Shown piece after piece: positions 7,372-16,369 of a stretch of 48,920 bases of DNA (within the stretch, counting starts at the first letter, position 1; the number at the start of each line of letters is the position of its first letter). Made by a program: the position numbers and the translations under genes. The notes beneath the pieces were generated by a model, which had not been told where the DNA came from, ran no database searches, and saw only the letters and a program-made list of their open reading frames with translations. This DNA is from Deinococcales bacterium (GTDB lineage Bacteria > Deinococcota > Deinococci > Deinococcales > JAAFIG01): the NCBI GenBank assembly GCA_013298595.1, contig JAAFIG010000034.1, forward strand, positions 1 to 48,920. Direction: 5' to 3'.

Positions 7372-9269
7372 AGCTTTTGCAATGCCGAAGTTATTTTTTG
7401 CTCGAGCGATTGTTGTTCGAGTAGCATTTTCTTATCATACTGCTCGAGACTCAACATACCATCCTCGAGGGTTTCGAGTTGCTTAACGAAACGTTGACGT
7501 AATTTGCCATCGGCAGGTGTGGTTAGTGGCTCGAGGTTTTTTCGGGTGTCATCCATGCGTGCCCTGATTTTGCTGCGTTCTTGTTCGTTGTTTTGGATTT
7601 GCCAAGTTAAATGATTGATTTGTGTTTGAAACTCGAGAATACTTTTTAAGGTATTCATCGTAGCAGTGTCGAGTAAATGCTGATCAAAGTAACTACTCAG
7701 TAACTGCCCATCAATGCCACGAATTTCTTGGTAACGTTGCGAACTACGTTGCTCGAGTATAGTAAAACTGGTGTTGCGATTGGCGACAGCAACAAACTTA
7801 AAACGCGCATGTTCAAGGTTTTGTTCAAGTGGCACGGTTTGCAATTCGGCATTGTACCAACGAGGATGCTCGAGGGTAATAACAGCATCAGTGGCAAGTT
7901 GGCTTTGGGCTTCGTAAGTAGATTCAAGGTACTCGATCACATCTAAGAACATGCTGCCATCCCGAAAAACAATACCAGTGGTGTTTTCTCGAGAATTGGT
8001 TTGTTGTGCCATACGAATACCCAGTTCCATGGCAAATGCCAAAATCACATCGGCACCCCCTGAACTAAACGGCACCACTGCTTCGCCAGCATAATCGGCA
8101 TCATCTAAAACGGTGCAAGGTCCGCGCTCCAAGGTCAGATTTTGGTTTTTAAAACGCAAACTAGCTGTTGGATGCTGACCTGTTTTGTTTGGGTTATACA
8201 ACAATTCTCTCGAGCCTCGAGTTTTAAAACCCAGAATTGGCACCATACCACTCTCGCCGCGTTTAACACTGACAGGTGTGGCAATATGATAAGCAAATAA
8301 TGCGCCTTGGCTTTCGGTACTGGCTTGCACAGGAGTACTTTCTTGCAGCATAGCAGTGCGTTCTCGAGAACTTCTTTTTTGCATTCTGGCAGGTGCAGGA
8401 GCCGATGCAGCCATCATTTTTGGACTGGCTTCATCGGCATCCATCATGTAATCCATACCTGCACTAAATTCAATTGGAGCATTGACTGTGCGGTTTTCAT
8501 CTCGAATAATCGGGCGTTCAGGCGTATTGGGCGTATGCAGCTCGTAGCGAAAACTAATCGGCATGCCAGCCGTTAAAGTCAACTCGATTTGCTCGAGGTC
8601 TTCTTCGAGTGTGTTATCAAATAAACCCCAACCTTGCACAAAAATATCTCGAGCTTCGTTGTCGCCTTCCACAGGACTCGCCAGTAACCGATACGAAACC
8701 CGCCAAGCAGGAGCAGGAGCAATATAACTAATCTCTACCGCACTGGCTTGCGATAAAGTCACTCGAGCTGTTGCCCGCTCTGTATCGCGCCGACGTGCCG
8801 ACAAAGCAAACTCGAGATCCGCCTGAGCACGCTCCTCGAGCAACGCCACTTTGGTGATATGGGCTAACGGAATGAGTTCAATACCGCCTTCGCTGGAAAT
8901 TGCCAACAAAGCCCGCTCGAGATGCTTTTCTTCTTCGACCTCTAAACCAATAATCTCACCAGTAATATTGCGCTCACCAATAAAAACCATTGCCCTTGCA
9001 CCCACAAATGCCTCGAGCAAACCAGAAATAGGTGGCTGAAAATTCATTGGCTGACGCTGCGCTTCTGGGTTACGATCTGGTGGAGTTTCAAATGCTACAC
9101 CAAGCACCTGAGCGCCATCATCTAAAGTGATAACCGCTAAACTTTTTAAGGCATCATCCATAGCTCGGCGTGGAAATTCCAAAGCAAAACTGCTTTCTGT
9201 ACGCCCAGCGCGTTCAAAAAAACCAAGACCATGTTTGTACAAAATCACGCGTTTAATTGGTAAGTTCAT
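7368..9269 (-). CDS. DUF4139 domain-containing protein
   Basis: This 633-residue soluble protein resembles the DUF4139 family (MuiA-like). It has an N-terminal beta-rich part, the hallmark segment VEISYIAPAPAWRVSYRLLA (~residues 190-210), and a beta-sandwich-like middle (GWGLFDNTLEEDLEQIELTL). A flexible linker rich in Ala/Met/Ser sits around residue 300, and the C-terminus is helical and charged (coiled coil, LEFQTQINHLTWQIQNNEQ). I chose the ATG at 9269, not the in-frame GTG at 9275, because a TAGACT box at 9281-9276 sits 6 nt before it. The molecular role is not established; some relatives are linked to surface polysaccharide phenotypes. About eighteen CTCGAG sites lie inside. Confidence 0.75.
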   Translation of the reverse strand: MNLPIKRVILYKHGLGFFERAGRTESSFALEFPRRAMDDALKSLAVITLDDGAQVLGVAFETPPDRNPEAQRQPMNFQPPISGLLEAFVGARAMVFIGERNITGEIIGLEVEEEKHLERALLAISSEGGIELIPLAHITKVALLEERAQADLEFALSARRRDTERATARVTLSQASAVEISYIAPAPAWRVSYRLLASPVEGDNEARDIFVQGWGLFDNTLEEDLEQIELTLTAGMPISFRYELHTPNTPERPIIRDENRTVNAPIEFSAGMDYMMDADEASPKMMAASAPAPARMQKRSSRERTAMLQESTPVQASTESQGALFAYHIATPVSVKRGESGMVPILGFKTRGSRELLYNPNKTGQHPTASLRFKNQNLTLERGPCTVLDDADYAGEAVVPFSSGGADVILAFAMELGIRMAQQTNSRENTTGIVFRDGSMFLDVIEYLESTYEAQSQLATDAVITLEHPRWYNAELQTVPLEQNLEHARFKFVAVANRNTSFTILEQRSSQRYQEIRGIDGQLLSSYFDQHLLDTATMNTLKSILEFQTQINHLTWQIQNNEQERSKIRARMDDTRKNLEPLTTPADGKLRQRFVKQLETLEDGMLSLEQYDKKMLLEQQSLEQKITSALQKL

Positions 9270-9275
9270 ACTCAC

Positions 9276-9314
9276 AGTCTACGCGAAAACTCATACCTAT
9301 AGTCTACGCGAAAA
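9276..9314 (-). promoter_or_regulatory. Tandemly duplicated leaderless promoter module
   Basis: The 14-mer AGTCTACGCGAAAA occurs twice, at 9276-9289 and 9301-9314, 25 bases apart. Read on the minus strand each copy contains a TAGACT -10 box (9281-9276 and 9306-9301). The proximal box is 6 nt from the ATG of the DUF4139 gene. The distal box is 6 nt from another ATG (9294-9292), which opens a 13-codon frame ending at 9253, out of frame with the main gene. Confidence 0.6.
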
Positions 9315-9335
9315 TATGAAAACAATCTCTCGAGC

Positions 9336-9375
9336 TAACGCAGGCTGGGCGATCACAAGGATCGCCCCTACGTTA
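9336..9375. repeat. Dispersed palindromic repeat, short copy
   Basis: This imperfect 40-base palindrome (TAACG ... CGTTA) has an inner perfect 8-bp stem GGGCGATC / GATCGCCC and an ACAAG loop. The right arm GATCGCCCCTACG matches the right end of the longer repeat inside dnaE (17521-17546), where the stem is GGGCGACC / GGTCGCCC. It stands between convergently placed regions in a 160-base gene-free stretch that holds nothing else recognisable. Confidence 0.75.
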
Positions 9376-9437
9376 AAATTGTGTCCTGTAGAGGTGAACT
9401 TCATGTTCGCCCTGCACAAAAATCTGACTCTCGAGTT

Positions 9438-9899
9438 TTAGTTTACATCTCCAAGGTAAATACCACGTTCGGATTTTTGCAACGCTTTAGCCAAAGCTTT
9501 AGGGTACAACGGTTGCCGCTGCAAACCCTTCAAGGGCAACCAACGCACCCCAATCTGACCAGCATCAGGATGTACGCCATTGTTGGGTTCTTGTCCAACC
9601 TCGAGAAAACACTGAAACATCATTTCGACTTGATGAAACTTAGGATTAGCTTTGGCAAACTCATGATTTTTAGCAATGTAATCACGCACAAACCACAACG
9701 CTCCGACCCGAACTTGCACACCAATTTCCTCGAGACATTCACGCACAATCGCTTCGGATAAAGATTCGCGTTTTTCCTGACCACCGCCGGGCAGAATAAA
9801 AAATTCTTCAGCCGAATTTTCATTGCGTTTTACAGTTACTAATAATTGCTGATTCCGAATAATAATTGCTTTAGCCGACACTCGAGGAGATTTTGCCAT
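9438..9899 (-). CDS. Nudix hydrolase
   Basis: The protein has 153 residues with an intact Nudix box, GX5EX7REUXEEXGU (GGQEKRE...RECLEEIGV, residues ~38-60), the Mg-binding site for hydrolysis of nucleoside diphosphate derivatives. The substrate cannot be predicted; size and simple architecture fit a MutT/ADP-ribose-type housecleaning enzyme. I placed the start at the ATG at 9899 because TATTGT (9910-9905) precedes it by 5 nt. An in-frame ATG at 9938 would add 13 residues but lacks such a box. It lies 51 bases downstream of the signal peptidase gene, same strand, so read-through is possible. Confidence 0.88.
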   Translation of the reverse strand: MAKSPRVSAKAIIIRNQQLLVTVKRNENSAEEFFILPGGGQEKRESLSEAIVRECLEEIGVQVRVGALWFVRDYIAKNHEFAKANPKFHQVEMMFQCFLEVGQEPNNGVHPDAGQIGVRWLPLKGLQRQPLYPKALAKALQKSERGIYLGDVN

Positions 9900-9950
9900 G
9901 TCACACAATAACGGTTGCGCTTCAAGTCGTACATACAAGAATTAGCGTAT

Positions 9951-10610
9951 TTATTTGATGTTATTGAATTCTTCTGGTATCTCGAATCTCTTTGGTGGGA
10001 ATCCCATAAACTGCACGGCGCTAATAAAATCAGCACCACTCACAACTCCAAAGGCTCGAGAATCTTCGCTGCCCCCAGGACTACGGTTATCACCAACAAC
10101 AAAATATTCATCTGCGCCTAGTTGTAAGGGTTTAGGTTTGTAATCTTTTGGTGCTGTGCTGCCACACGGAGATTCAGGACGCAACGGATTTTCTGGTTGA
10201 AAATTCCAGTAATCACTATTTGCAAGGTACGAACAATCATCAAAAGAATTTTGTTTTTTCCAATAAGGAATGGTGTACGTTTCCTCGAGTAACTTACCAT
10301 TCAAAGTGATTCTGCCTTTGTGCATGGAAATGGTGTCATTTGGAAGTCCAATCAGTCTTTTCAAATATTTTGGTCTGGTACCTGCAATGGTTGTTCTGCT
10401 CGAGTTTACGTACAGTAAAATAAATTGTCCACGTTGATAACTGAGTGATTTGCTGAGCCAAAGTACATCGCCATCTCGGATTGTTGGTGCATCGCTACTG
10501 CCATAACCTCGGATCATCGAAATACCAAAGACCCACCACAGCACAACACATAGCAAAATGGGTGTGGTCACTATGACCACACCCCGACGAGTCTCGAGCA
10601 ACTTCATCAT
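9951..10610 (-). CDS. Signal peptidase I-like (S26) membrane protease, divergent active-site box
   Basis: This 219-residue protein has one N-terminal membrane segment (residues ~10-30) and a periplasmic catalytic domain. It keeps the Lys box KRLIGLPND and box E GDNRSPGGSEDSRAFGVV, so the S26 assignment is firm. The serine box, normally SMxPT, reads SDAPT within GSSDAPTIRDGDV. The serine remains but the following Met is Asp. A ~35-residue insert with two Cys (DDCSYL, ESPCG) precedes the last box. The ATG follows the gyrB stop by one base, so it is probably translated from the gyrB message. It would cleave Sec signal peptides, perhaps with altered specificity. A second, canonical SPase elsewhere is likely but not seen. 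Confidence 0.82.
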   Translation of the reverse strand: MMKLLETRRGVVIVTTPILLCVVLWWVFGISMIRGYGSSDAPTIRDGDVLWLSKSLSYQRGQFILLYVNSSRTTIAGTRPKYLKRLIGLPNDTISMHKGRITLNGKLLEETYTIPYWKKQNSFDDCSYLANSDYWNFQPENPLRPESPCGSTAPKDYKPKPLQLGADEYFVVGDNRSPGGSEDSRAFGVVSGADFISAVQFMGFPPKRFEIPEEFNNIK

Positions 10611-10611
10611 T

Positions 10612-12642
10612 TCAAACGTCTACCTTAGCAAACACTGCGTTTTCTTCAATAAATAAACGGCGTGGTGCAACTTCTTGTCCCATTAAATCACTAAAGCATT
10701 CGTTTGCTTCGAGTGCATTGGCAATCGTGACTTGTTTCATGCTGCGGGTGGTTGGGTCGAGTGTGGTTTCCCAGAGTTGCTCGGCGTTCATTTCACCGAG
10801 ACCTTTGTATCGTTGAATCGAGATATTGGTTTTATCGCTGAGTTCTTCTAAACGTTTTTTCAGAGCTTCGTCATTGAAGATATATTCGCCTTTGCGTCCG
10901 ATGGATAATCTGTACAATGGCGGTTGGGCAATGTACAAGTAACCAGCTTCGATAATGGGGCGTAAGAAACGGTAGAAGAAAGTCATGAGTAGCACCGAGA
11001 TATGGCTACCGTCCACATCGGCATCGGTCATGATAACAATACGGTGATAACGCACGTTGGCAAGATCAAAATGGGCATTATCGCCTGTGCCTTGCACACC
11101 AGCGCCAATAGCAGCAATCATGCTACGAATTTCAGTGTTTTTGAGAATCTGCGTGATCTGTGCGCGTTCAACATTCAGTACCTTACCGCGCAAAGGCAAG
11201 ACAGCTTGGAATTTCTTATCTCGAGCACCTTTGGCAGTTCCACCTGCGGAGTTACCTTCGACCAGTAACAACTCGGATTCAGCAGGGTCAGAACTTTGGC
11301 AATCAGATAACTTACCCGGTAAATCATCATTCTCGAGCGGATTTTGCCGACGTACCAAATCTTTGGCTTTACGGGCAGCATCTCTGGCTCGAGCCGCATC
11401 GGCAGCTTTTTCGGCAATGGTTTTACCAATTTTTGGGTTAGCATCTAAGTACTCAGCGAGTTTGTCTGAAACCACACGGCTAACAGCCATTTGCGCTTCT
11501 GGGTTAAGCAATTTAATTTTGGCATTTGATTCAAATTGTGGATCGCCAAGTTGCACACTGACCACAACATTTAAACCCTCGAGCCAATCATCGCCGATGG
11601 GTTCGACAGCCCCTTGTTTAAGGATGTTTTTGTCTTTGAGGTATTTGTTGAGAATACGTGTGTAAGCGGTGCGAAAACCTGTCATGTGGGTACCGTGGTC
11701 GCGGTTGGTAATCATGTTGGCATAAGCAAGTAAATTGGGGGTGTAACCAGTGCTGTGCACTAAGCCAACTTCAACTTTGATACCATCGTGTGAACCACTG
11801 AGTAAAACTGGTTGATCGTAGAGCAGTTTGTCGTCACCAACAAGGCTACGGGCATAGGCAGCAACGCCACCTTTTTCAAAGAAAGTTTCGGTTTTGTGGT
11901 GCCCATCGCGTTCGTCGGTCAGGATAATGGTTGTACCGCCAACCAAAAATGATAATTCTCGCAAACGACGACGAATCCGTGGGTAATCCCAGTGGGTTTC
12001 GATATCTTTGAATACAACAGGATCTGGTTTGAAACTAACAGCCGAGCCGTTACGACCAGCTTCGTTCGTACCAACAATATGCAGTGGTTCGGTCAGGACT
12101 CCACTTTCAAAACCAATGCGGTACATATCTTTGCCTTTGCGAATATCTACCCGCAAAAAAAGCGATAAGGCATTGACCACTTTGGCACCAACGCCGTGCA
12201 AACCACCAGAAACCTTATAGGCACCATCGTCGAATTTACCACCAGCGTGTAAATCGGTGAACGTCACTTCAACAGCTGGGCGACCACCTTCAGATGCCAT
12301 GGCATCCACTGGAAAACCACGTCCGTTATCGGTAATGGTGACCGATTCGTCTTTATGGATAGTCACCGTTACTGTATCGGCAAATTTGGCTTGTACTTCG
12401 TCTATGGCGTTATCAAGAATTTCTGATAGCAACTGATGGAAACCGTCAACGCCTGTACCACCTTGCAAGTACATACCTGGGCGCTTACGAACACCATCTA
12501 AGCCTTTTAAAACTTTGATGTTGTCGGCGGTGTAATTAGCAGAGCCTTCTTGTAACTCGGCTTCTGAGAGCGGGATATCTTCAATGATTTCCTCGAGTGG
12601 AATTTGATTCTCGAGTGAGTTTTGGTTGCTGTCATCTAACAT
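10612..12642 (-). CDS. gyrB: DNA gyrase subunit B
   Basis: This 676-residue type IIA topoisomerase ATPase subunit has GHKL motifs ([34 protein letters not shown]), the transducer domain, TOPRIM metal site [10 protein letters not shown] / MTDADVDG, and the C-terminal [17 protein letters not shown] typical of GyrB rather than ParE. With GyrA (not in the window) it introduces negative supercoils. I chose the ATG at 12642 (MLDDSNQN, preceded by ACGAGGAAAAG). Upstream in-frame TTG/GTG starts would overlap the promoter at 12706-12735. The first ~30 residues are an acidic extension. Only about six CTCGAG sites occur in 2 kb, clearly below the local norm. Confidence 0.95.
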   Translation of the reverse strand: MLDDSNQNSLENQIPLEEIIEDIPLSEAELQEGSANYTADNIKVLKGLDGVRKRPGMYLQGGTGVDGFHQLLSEILDNAIDEVQAKFADTVTVTIHKDESVTITDNGRGFPVDAMASEGGRPAVEVTFTDLHAGGKFDDGAYKVSGGLHGVGAKVVNALSLFLRVDIRKGKDMYRIGFESGVLTEPLHIVGTNEAGRNGSAVSFKPDPVVFKDIETHWDYPRIRRRLRELSFLVGGTTIILTDERDGHHKTETFFEKGGVAAYARSLVGDDKLLYDQPVLLSGSHDGIKVEVGLVHSTGYTPNLLAYANMITNRDHGTHMTGFRTAYTRILNKYLKDKNILKQGAVEPIGDDWLEGLNVVVSVQLGDPQFESNAKIKLLNPEAQMAVSRVVSDKLAEYLDANPKIGKTIAEKAADAARARDAARKAKDLVRRQNPLENDDLPGKLSDCQSSDPAESELLLVEGNSAGGTAKGARDKKFQAVLPLRGKVLNVERAQITQILKNTEIRSMIAAIGAGVQGTGDNAHFDLANVRYHRIVIMTDADVDGSHISVLLMTFFYRFLRPIIEAGYLYIAQPPLYRLSIGRKGEYIFNDEALKKRLEELSDKTNISIQRYKGLGEMNAEQLWETTLDPTTRSMKQVTIANALEANECFSDLMGQEVAPRRLFIEENAVFAKVDV

Positions 12643-12705
12643 CTTTTCCTCGTTTCTGATTTTTTCTCGTGACGTGCGATTTTTGAGCATTTTGCCCAAC
12701 ACAGA

Positions 12706-12735
12706 ATCATACTCTAAAAAGACACTTCGGGTCAA
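12706..12735 (-). promoter_or_regulatory. gyrB promoter
   Basis: On the minus strand TTGACC (12735-12730) and TATGAT (12711-12706) are 18 bases apart, close to the housekeeping sigma consensus. The resulting leader of about 55-60 nt carries a Shine-Dalgarno sequence, unlike most starts in this window. Confidence 0.7.
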
Positions 12736-12856
12736 GCGGTTTTGATGTGTGCAGCACGATGTTTTTTTGGCTTCAAATGTGTGTTTTTTAAGAGCCTCGA
12801 GTGAATCATTAAAATCTCATGGGCTAAAACAGCTTTTACACTGTTCCAGAGGGACT

Positions 12857-14341
12857 TTAGAGTAAATTTAGCCAAACCGTTTTGATTTCCGTGTAATGCT
12901 CGAGTGCATAACTACCCATTTCGCGTCCGATACCGCTTTGCTTAAAACCACCCCACGGCATGGCAGCCTCGAGCATACCGTAGCCATTAACCCAAACCGT
13001 ACCAGCTTTGAGTTGGTGTGCCATGCGAATACCTGCTTTGATATCACTTGTCCAAATTCCAGCCCCTAAACCGTACTGGCTACTGTTCGCTCGGCGGATT
13101 AAATCCTCGGTATCAGTGTATTCGAGCACAGTTAACACAGGTGCAAAGACTTCATCTCGGGCAATCTCGAGTGTATCGGTCGCTTTGTAAATGGTTGGCT
13201 CGAGAAAATACCCATTTATGCCATGTTGTTTACCACCCGTTATCAGTTCAGCACCATCGGCAGTGGCACGTTGCAAAAACCCTTGGACTCGCTCGAGATG
13301 TTGGCTCGAGATCAGCGGACCCATTTGCGTGCTAGGGTCTAAACCAACGCCCAGCACAATCTGTTCGGCTCGAGATTTCAGGGCTGCCAGAACCTCGGCA
13401 CTTTGTGACGCATGAACAAATAATCGGCTACCTGCCACGCAAGCTTCGCCTTGATTAAAAAACATGGCGGTCATTGCCCCTTCGACAGCTTGGTGTAAAT
13501 CTGCATCGGGCAAAATAATATTTGGGCTTTTACCACCTAACTCGAGCGTAATGCGCTTAAAATCTTGGCTGGCTACCTGCATGATTTCTCGTCCGACTCG
13601 AGGACTACCTGTAAATGAAACTTTATTAACCAATGGATGCCGTACCAATGCCGCACCTGCCTCGAGTCCAGTACCGACAATCACATTGATTGCCCCCGCT
13701 GGGAAACCTGCTTCTCGAGCCAGTTCAGCCAGCCAAAGAGCAGTTAGTGGTGTTAATTCCGAGGGTTTAAGCACCACAGCATTACCACAAGCCAGTGCTG
13801 GTGCAAGTTTCCAACACGCAATTGCCAACGGAAAATTCCACGGTGTGATGGCTGCCACCACGCCCACAGGTTCGCGGCGAGTGTACGCCAATGCCTCGCC
13901 AGGCAGGCTGCTTGGAATACTCTGCCCATACAATTTGGTTGCCCAACCAGCAAAGTAACGCAGATGCTCGACAGCTTGTGGCACATCAAACACCAATGTC
14001 TCGAGCAAAGGCTTACCGACATCTAAACTCTCGAGTTCTTGTGCTATTTGGCTGCGTTTCTCGAGTAAATCGGCTAAACGCCATAGCAAACGCCCGCGTT
14101 CGGCTGGTGTGGTTGCCCCCCATGTGCCTTGTAAAGCTCGAGAAGCAGCTTGCACGGCTTTGTCTACATCACCAAGGCTGGCACTTGCCACCTGACAGAT
14201 TTCCGCGCCTGTAGCAGGGTCAAGCACCGCGATTCTCGAGCCATCCAAGTTATCCACAAGAGCATTGTTGATAAATAACAACTTTGGCTGCTCGAGCCAA
14301 GATAGTGTTGCTGCGGATAAAAGTTCTGCGTGTGGGATCAT
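12857..14341 (-). CDS. NAD(P)-dependent aldehyde dehydrogenase
   Basis: This 494-residue cytoplasmic enzyme of the ALDH superfamily oxidises an aldehyde to its acid. Visible motifs are TPWNFPLAIACWKLAPALACGN (cofactor site), SFTGSPRVG, the general-base region LELGGKSPNI and the nucleophile Cys in FFNQGEACVAGSR. The C-terminal PWGGFKQSGIGRE is typical of betaine-aldehyde or phenylacetaldehyde-type members. The substrate is not deducible. The start is the ATG at 14341: TACACT (14353-14348) lies 6 nt before it, while the longer reading frame upstream has no supporting signal. Transcribed divergently from the radical SAM gene. Confidence 0.9.
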   Translation of the reverse strand: MIPHAELLSAATLSWLEQPKLLFINNALVDNLDGSRIAVLDPATGAEICQVASASLGDVDKAVQAASRALQGTWGATTPAERGRLLWRLADLLEKRSQIAQELESLDVGKPLLETLVFDVPQAVEHLRYFAGWATKLYGQSIPSSLPGEALAYTRREPVGVVAAITPWNFPLAIACWKLAPALACGNAVVLKPSELTPLTALWLAELAREAGFPAGAINVIVGTGLEAGAALVRHPLVNKVSFTGSPRVGREIMQVASQDFKRITLELGGKSPNIILPDADLHQAVEGAMTAMFFNQGEACVAGSRLFVHASQSAEVLAALKSRAEQIVLGVGLDPSTQMGPLISSQHLERVQGFLQRATADGAELITGGKQHGINGYFLEPTIYKATDTLEIARDEVFAPVLTVLEYTDTEDLIRRANSSQYGLGAGIWTSDIKAGIRMAHQLKAGTVWVNGYGMLEAAMPWGGFKQSGIGREMGSYALEHYTEIKTVWLNLL

Positions 14342-14347
14342 GGTCAT

Positions 14348-14417
14348 AGTGTACGGGAGAATGATAAGCTGAACGAATACGTCAACAATAAAATGATAAC
14401 ACAAAATCTGTTAACAT
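14348..14417. promoter_or_regulatory. Divergent leaderless promoters (ALDH / radical SAM)
   Basis: In this 82-base intergenic region TACACT on the minus strand (14353-14348) stands 6 nt from the ALDH ATG. TAACAT on the plus strand (14412-14417) stands 6 nt from the radical SAM ATG. No clear -35 hexamers or SD sequences were found. Confidence 0.55.
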
Positions 14418-14423
14418 CATAAT

Positions 14424-15497
14424 ATGAAACCCCAAGCCACACCAAACCACACAGGACGAGGCTCGAGTTTCAACCCCCAAAACCGTTTTGAACAAACCCA
14501 CATCGAATTCGACCCACTGGACGACCACCTCGAGCACCAAGAAATCACCAGACCACGCACCCAATACTTCAAAGATTCAAGCCGCAGCATTTTGTCGTAT
14601 AACACCTCGCCAGACATTCCATTCGAGGTTGGACTCAGCCCATATCGCGGCTGCGAACACGGATGCAGTTACTGTTTTGCTCGTCCTTATCACGAATATC
14701 TGGGTTTCTCGAGTGGCTTGGATTTTGAAAGTAAAATCATGGTCAAGTTCGATGCGCCAACATTACTGCACCAAGAACTCAGTGCCAAACGTTACGAACC
14801 AAAAATCATCACCATGAGCGCCATCACCGATATTTACCAACCACTCGAGCAAAAACTCAAAATCACTCGAGAATGCTTAAAAGTACTGCTCGAGTTTAGG
14901 CAACCCGTGGTTATCATCACCAAAAATCATTTGGTCACACGAGATATCGATTTGCTCCAAGAACTCGCTAAGTACAACTGCATCAGTGTTGCCATTTCTT
15001 TAACCACACTCTCCAACGAATTACGCCTCAAACTCGAGCCGCGTACCTCGAGTCCAGAACGGCGTTTAGCTGCAATTTGCGCCTTAGCCGAAGCGGGCGT
15101 TCCTGTGGGCGTAATGACCGCACCTGTTATTCCTGGTTTAACCGATCACGAATTACCAAGTTTAATCGAAGCTGCTACCCAAGCAGGTGCAAGTTGGGCA
15201 GGATACACCATGCTGCGATTACCATACGCTGTTAAAGATATTTTTCTGGCATGGCTCGAGCAACATGTGCCAGACCGCGCACAAAAAATCATTCATCGCA
15301 TCGAAGATATTCGCGGTGGCAAACTCAACAACAGCGATTTTGGCTCGAGAATGCGAGGACAAGGAATTTTTGCCGAGCAAATCAACAAATTATTCAAAGC
15401 TGCTCTGAAAAAAAGCGGTTTACTCGAGCGAGAAAGAATCCGATTAAGTACAGCGCATTTCCGAATTCCAACAGGGCAAGCAGGATTATTTGATTAG
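14424..15497 (+). CDS. PA0069-like radical SAM protein (spore photoproduct lyase-like)
   Basis: This 357-residue protein has the 4Fe-4S binding motif CEHGCSYC (residues 75-82) followed by FARPYHEYLGFSSGLDFE, the signature of the PA0069/Rv2578c family of radical SAM enzymes distantly related to spore photoproduct lyase. The TIM-barrel part includes VIITKNHLVTRDIDLL and ISLTTLSNELRLKLEPRTSS. These proteins are presumed to act in nucleic-acid repair or modification, but the reaction is unproven. The start is leaderless-type (TAACAT 6 nt upstream). The stop overlaps the convergent SUKH-like gene by four bases. Confidence 0.85.
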   Translation: MKPQATPNHTGRGSSFNPQNRFEQTHIEFDPLDDHLEHQEITRPRTQYFKDSSRSILSYNTSPDIPFEVGLSPYRGCEHGCSYCFARPYHEYLGFSSGLDFESKIMVKFDAPTLLHQELSAKRYEPKIITMSAITDIYQPLEQKLKITRECLKVLLEFRQPVVIITKNHLVTRDIDLLQELAKYNCISVAISLTTLSNELRLKLEPRTSSPERRLAAICALAEAGVPVGVMTAPVIPGLTDHELPSLIEAATQAGASWAGYTMLRLPYAVKDIFLAWLEQHVPDRAQKIIHRIEDIRGGKLNNSDFGSRMRGQGIFAEQINKLFKAALKKSGLLERERIRLSTAHFRIPTGQAGLFD

Positions 15498-16132
15498 AGT
15501 TCTTCCCACTCGAAACCCAATTCTAAAGCAGCTTGTTTCTGATCGCGGCGTTTCCTGAATGCAGCAAAAATTCGCCATTCATCATCAAACCATTGCAGAT
15601 GTGTTAAAGCACAATTCTGTTTAGCATACGCTTTCATCTCGCCAATACGTCCAACATAAGACCAGAATTGCTCGAGTTGCTTTGCTTGTTCAGGCGAACT
15701 ACTTGCCGATACTACATACGGAAAAACTTCGCCAAAAGTGGCTTGCATATAAAGCATGGTCATCAGAAAATCCGAGCAATTTGTATGCTCGGGAAACCAT
15801 GTCAAATCACCATTTTCGGCATATACACCTTGCAAAACAGGCGGGTCGGATACACTTGGCTCGAGCGGCACTCCCCAATAAACTACACCTTGATTTTCTT
15901 CCATAAAAACCAAGTTATTTGCGTCTATAAATAATTTCTCGAGCGGCAAGAAATGCTGATGCGCCTGATTCAAATTCTGCTCGAGACCAGCCACAGCGTA
16001 ATACGCTTTTAAAGCTTCAGGCAAAGCAATTGAGTGTGTCTCGAGTTGCGTTGTTGGCACACCATGTTTACTTTTTAAGACCAAACCAAGTTGAGCAAAC
16101 ACAGCACGATAACGATCTTGAAAAACGAACAT
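15494..16132 (-). CDS. SMI1/KNR4 (SUKH)-like protein
   Basis: This 212-residue cytoplasmic protein has a SUKH-like N-terminal layout: LPEALKAYYAVAGLEQ followed by LPLEKL and VFMEENQGVVYWGVPL. SUKH proteins are often immunity proteins against nuclease toxins, or act as stand-alone regulators; no toxin gene adjoins this one. The start at 16132 is supported by TACGCT (16143-16138) 5 nt upstream. The 237 bases between this start and dnaE are AT-rich and hold no further gene. Family assignment rests on a weak, short pattern. Confidence 0.55.
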   Translation of the reverse strand: MFVFQDRYRAVFAQLGLVLKSKHGVPTTQLETHSIALPEALKAYYAVAGLEQNLNQAHQHFLPLEKLFIDANNLVFMEENQGVVYWGVPLEPSVSDPPVLQGVYAENGDLTWFPEHTNCSDFLMTMLYMQATFGEVFPYVVSASSSPEQAKQLEQFWSYVGRIGEMKAYAKQNCALTHLQWFDDEWRIFAAFRKRRDQKQAALELGFEWEEL

Positions 16133-16369
16133 GATATAGCGTAATAAGATTTGCAATTTGAATCATGATGTCAGAGTGATTTTCCGCCTCGAGATAACAG
16201 AAACTTGAAAACTTACCTAAAATGATCTTAGATATTATTAACATCAGGAAAATAGTATTTGTTAAAATACAAGAGACCTGAATAACATCGTATTTCCAAA
16301 TTTTTGATTCATAATTATCCAATCAAGTACTGCGTTCAGTTTGGCATTTTCGAGTGGTAACATACCCTT

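Noticed and set aside
12643-12735. 31-codon N-terminal extension of GyrB from an upstream TTG
   Set aside because: It would begin inside the -35 hexamer of the consensus promoter; the ATG at 12642 has an SD.
16157-16369. Replication-origin-like AT-rich stretch upstream of dnaE
   Set aside because: No DnaA-box cluster or iterons were found; only general AT-richness.
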